58,774 nt of DNA from Myxococcales bacterium (GTDB taxonomy: Bacteria; Myxococcota; Myxococcia; Myxococcales; JAKAPL01): the NCBI GenBank assembly GCA_021807105.1, contig JAKAPL010000019.1, positions 1 through 58,774 on the forward strand, given 5' to 3'. This document shows, piece by piece, positions 58,637-58,774 of this stretch (positions are counted from its first letter, which is position 1; the number at the start of each line of letters is the position of its first letter). Below the pieces are notes generated by a model. That model was not told where the DNA came from. It ran no database searches and saw only the letters and a list, made by a program, of their open reading frames with translations. A program made the position numbers and the translations under genes.

Positions 58637-58774
58637 GCCTTCTTCGGAGCGCCGGCCGGCGAGGCCGCCGGACGGTCACTCGTCTCCCCCGGACGAGCGC
58701 TCACCGGAGCCCGCGCGCTGCCACCCCTGCCTCCCCAGCCGAGGGGACTACGCGAACAGCTCCGCCGCGGTGGT

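Overview
This is a GC-rich (very roughly 70% by eye), gene-dense chromosomal window from a Gram-negative bacterium. lpxK, waaA, a FadL-type porin, an acyl-CoA dehydrogenase and several lipoproteins with Asp/Ala/Gly-rich linkers after the lipobox are all present. A very large SpvB/YD-repeat surface protein ends in Gly-Cys, then a hydrophobic stretch, then an Arg cluster, which resembles a MYXO-CTERM sorting tail. Together with PHA and outer-membrane genes this suggests a myxobacterium-like member of the Myxococcota. That placement is inference; there is no rRNA, tRNA or marker alignment to confirm it.

Layout. 1-1.0 kb: a long intergenic array with a 21-bp period. 1.05-3.2 kb: an unknown gene and a decayed DNA methyltransferase fused to the tail of an ImmA/IrrE-like protein. 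3.3-4.2 kb: an Ala/Lys-rich protein with a long conserved leader; a paralogue with the same leader sits at the far end (57.9-58.6 kb). 4.2-4.4 kb: a MITE-like element with terminal inverted repeats, with related copies at 18.7 and 43.4 kb. 4.8-12.4 kb (minus): a tight run fadL, acyl-CoA dehydrogenase, GH38, waaA, lpxK. 12.8-18.7 kb (plus): POT transporter, GH57, unknown, E2-type acyltransferase, PhaR. 18.8-20.0 kb (minus): a small phasin-like protein and an orphan ParA. 20.4-28 kb: membrane and signalling genes (histidine kinase, YfhO-like, MerP-like, TlpA-like, PilZ). 28.2-32.4 kb (plus): coaE, an acyl-CoA-reductase-like SDR, a second and larger 21-bp array, a MaoC pair and YihY. 32.4-40.6 kb (minus): PilZ, SpvB/YD protein, VOC, NUDIX, glucan phosphorylase. 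40.6-41 kb: an IS3 remnant and a third 21-bp array. 41-50.8 kb: UvrD/PcrA helicase, GluQ-RS, PDZ lipoprotein, glutaredoxin, outer-membrane protein, Cys-rich lipoprotein, fmt, glycerate kinase, HAMP protein and XRE regulator. 51-57.8 kb: heparinase-like protein, metallophosphoesterase, phosphodiester glycosidase, agmatinase-type ureohydrolase, GH1 lipoprotein.

Functional themes. Envelope and lipid metabolism: LpxK and WaaA for lipid A-Kdo, FadL and acyl-CoA dehydrogenase for fatty-acid uptake and oxidation, two MaoC proteins. Polyhydroxyalkanoate: PhaR, a phasin-like protein and an orphan ParA that could position granules. Carbohydrate: GH38, GH57, GH1, glucan phosphorylase, heparinase-like lyase, phosphodiester glycosidase.

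The most unusual content is non-coding: three intergenic arrays that keep an almost exact 21-bp phase (two DNA helical turns, or seven codons) while their sequence drifts. One of them reverses strand polarity in its middle. I do not recognise them as a described element class.
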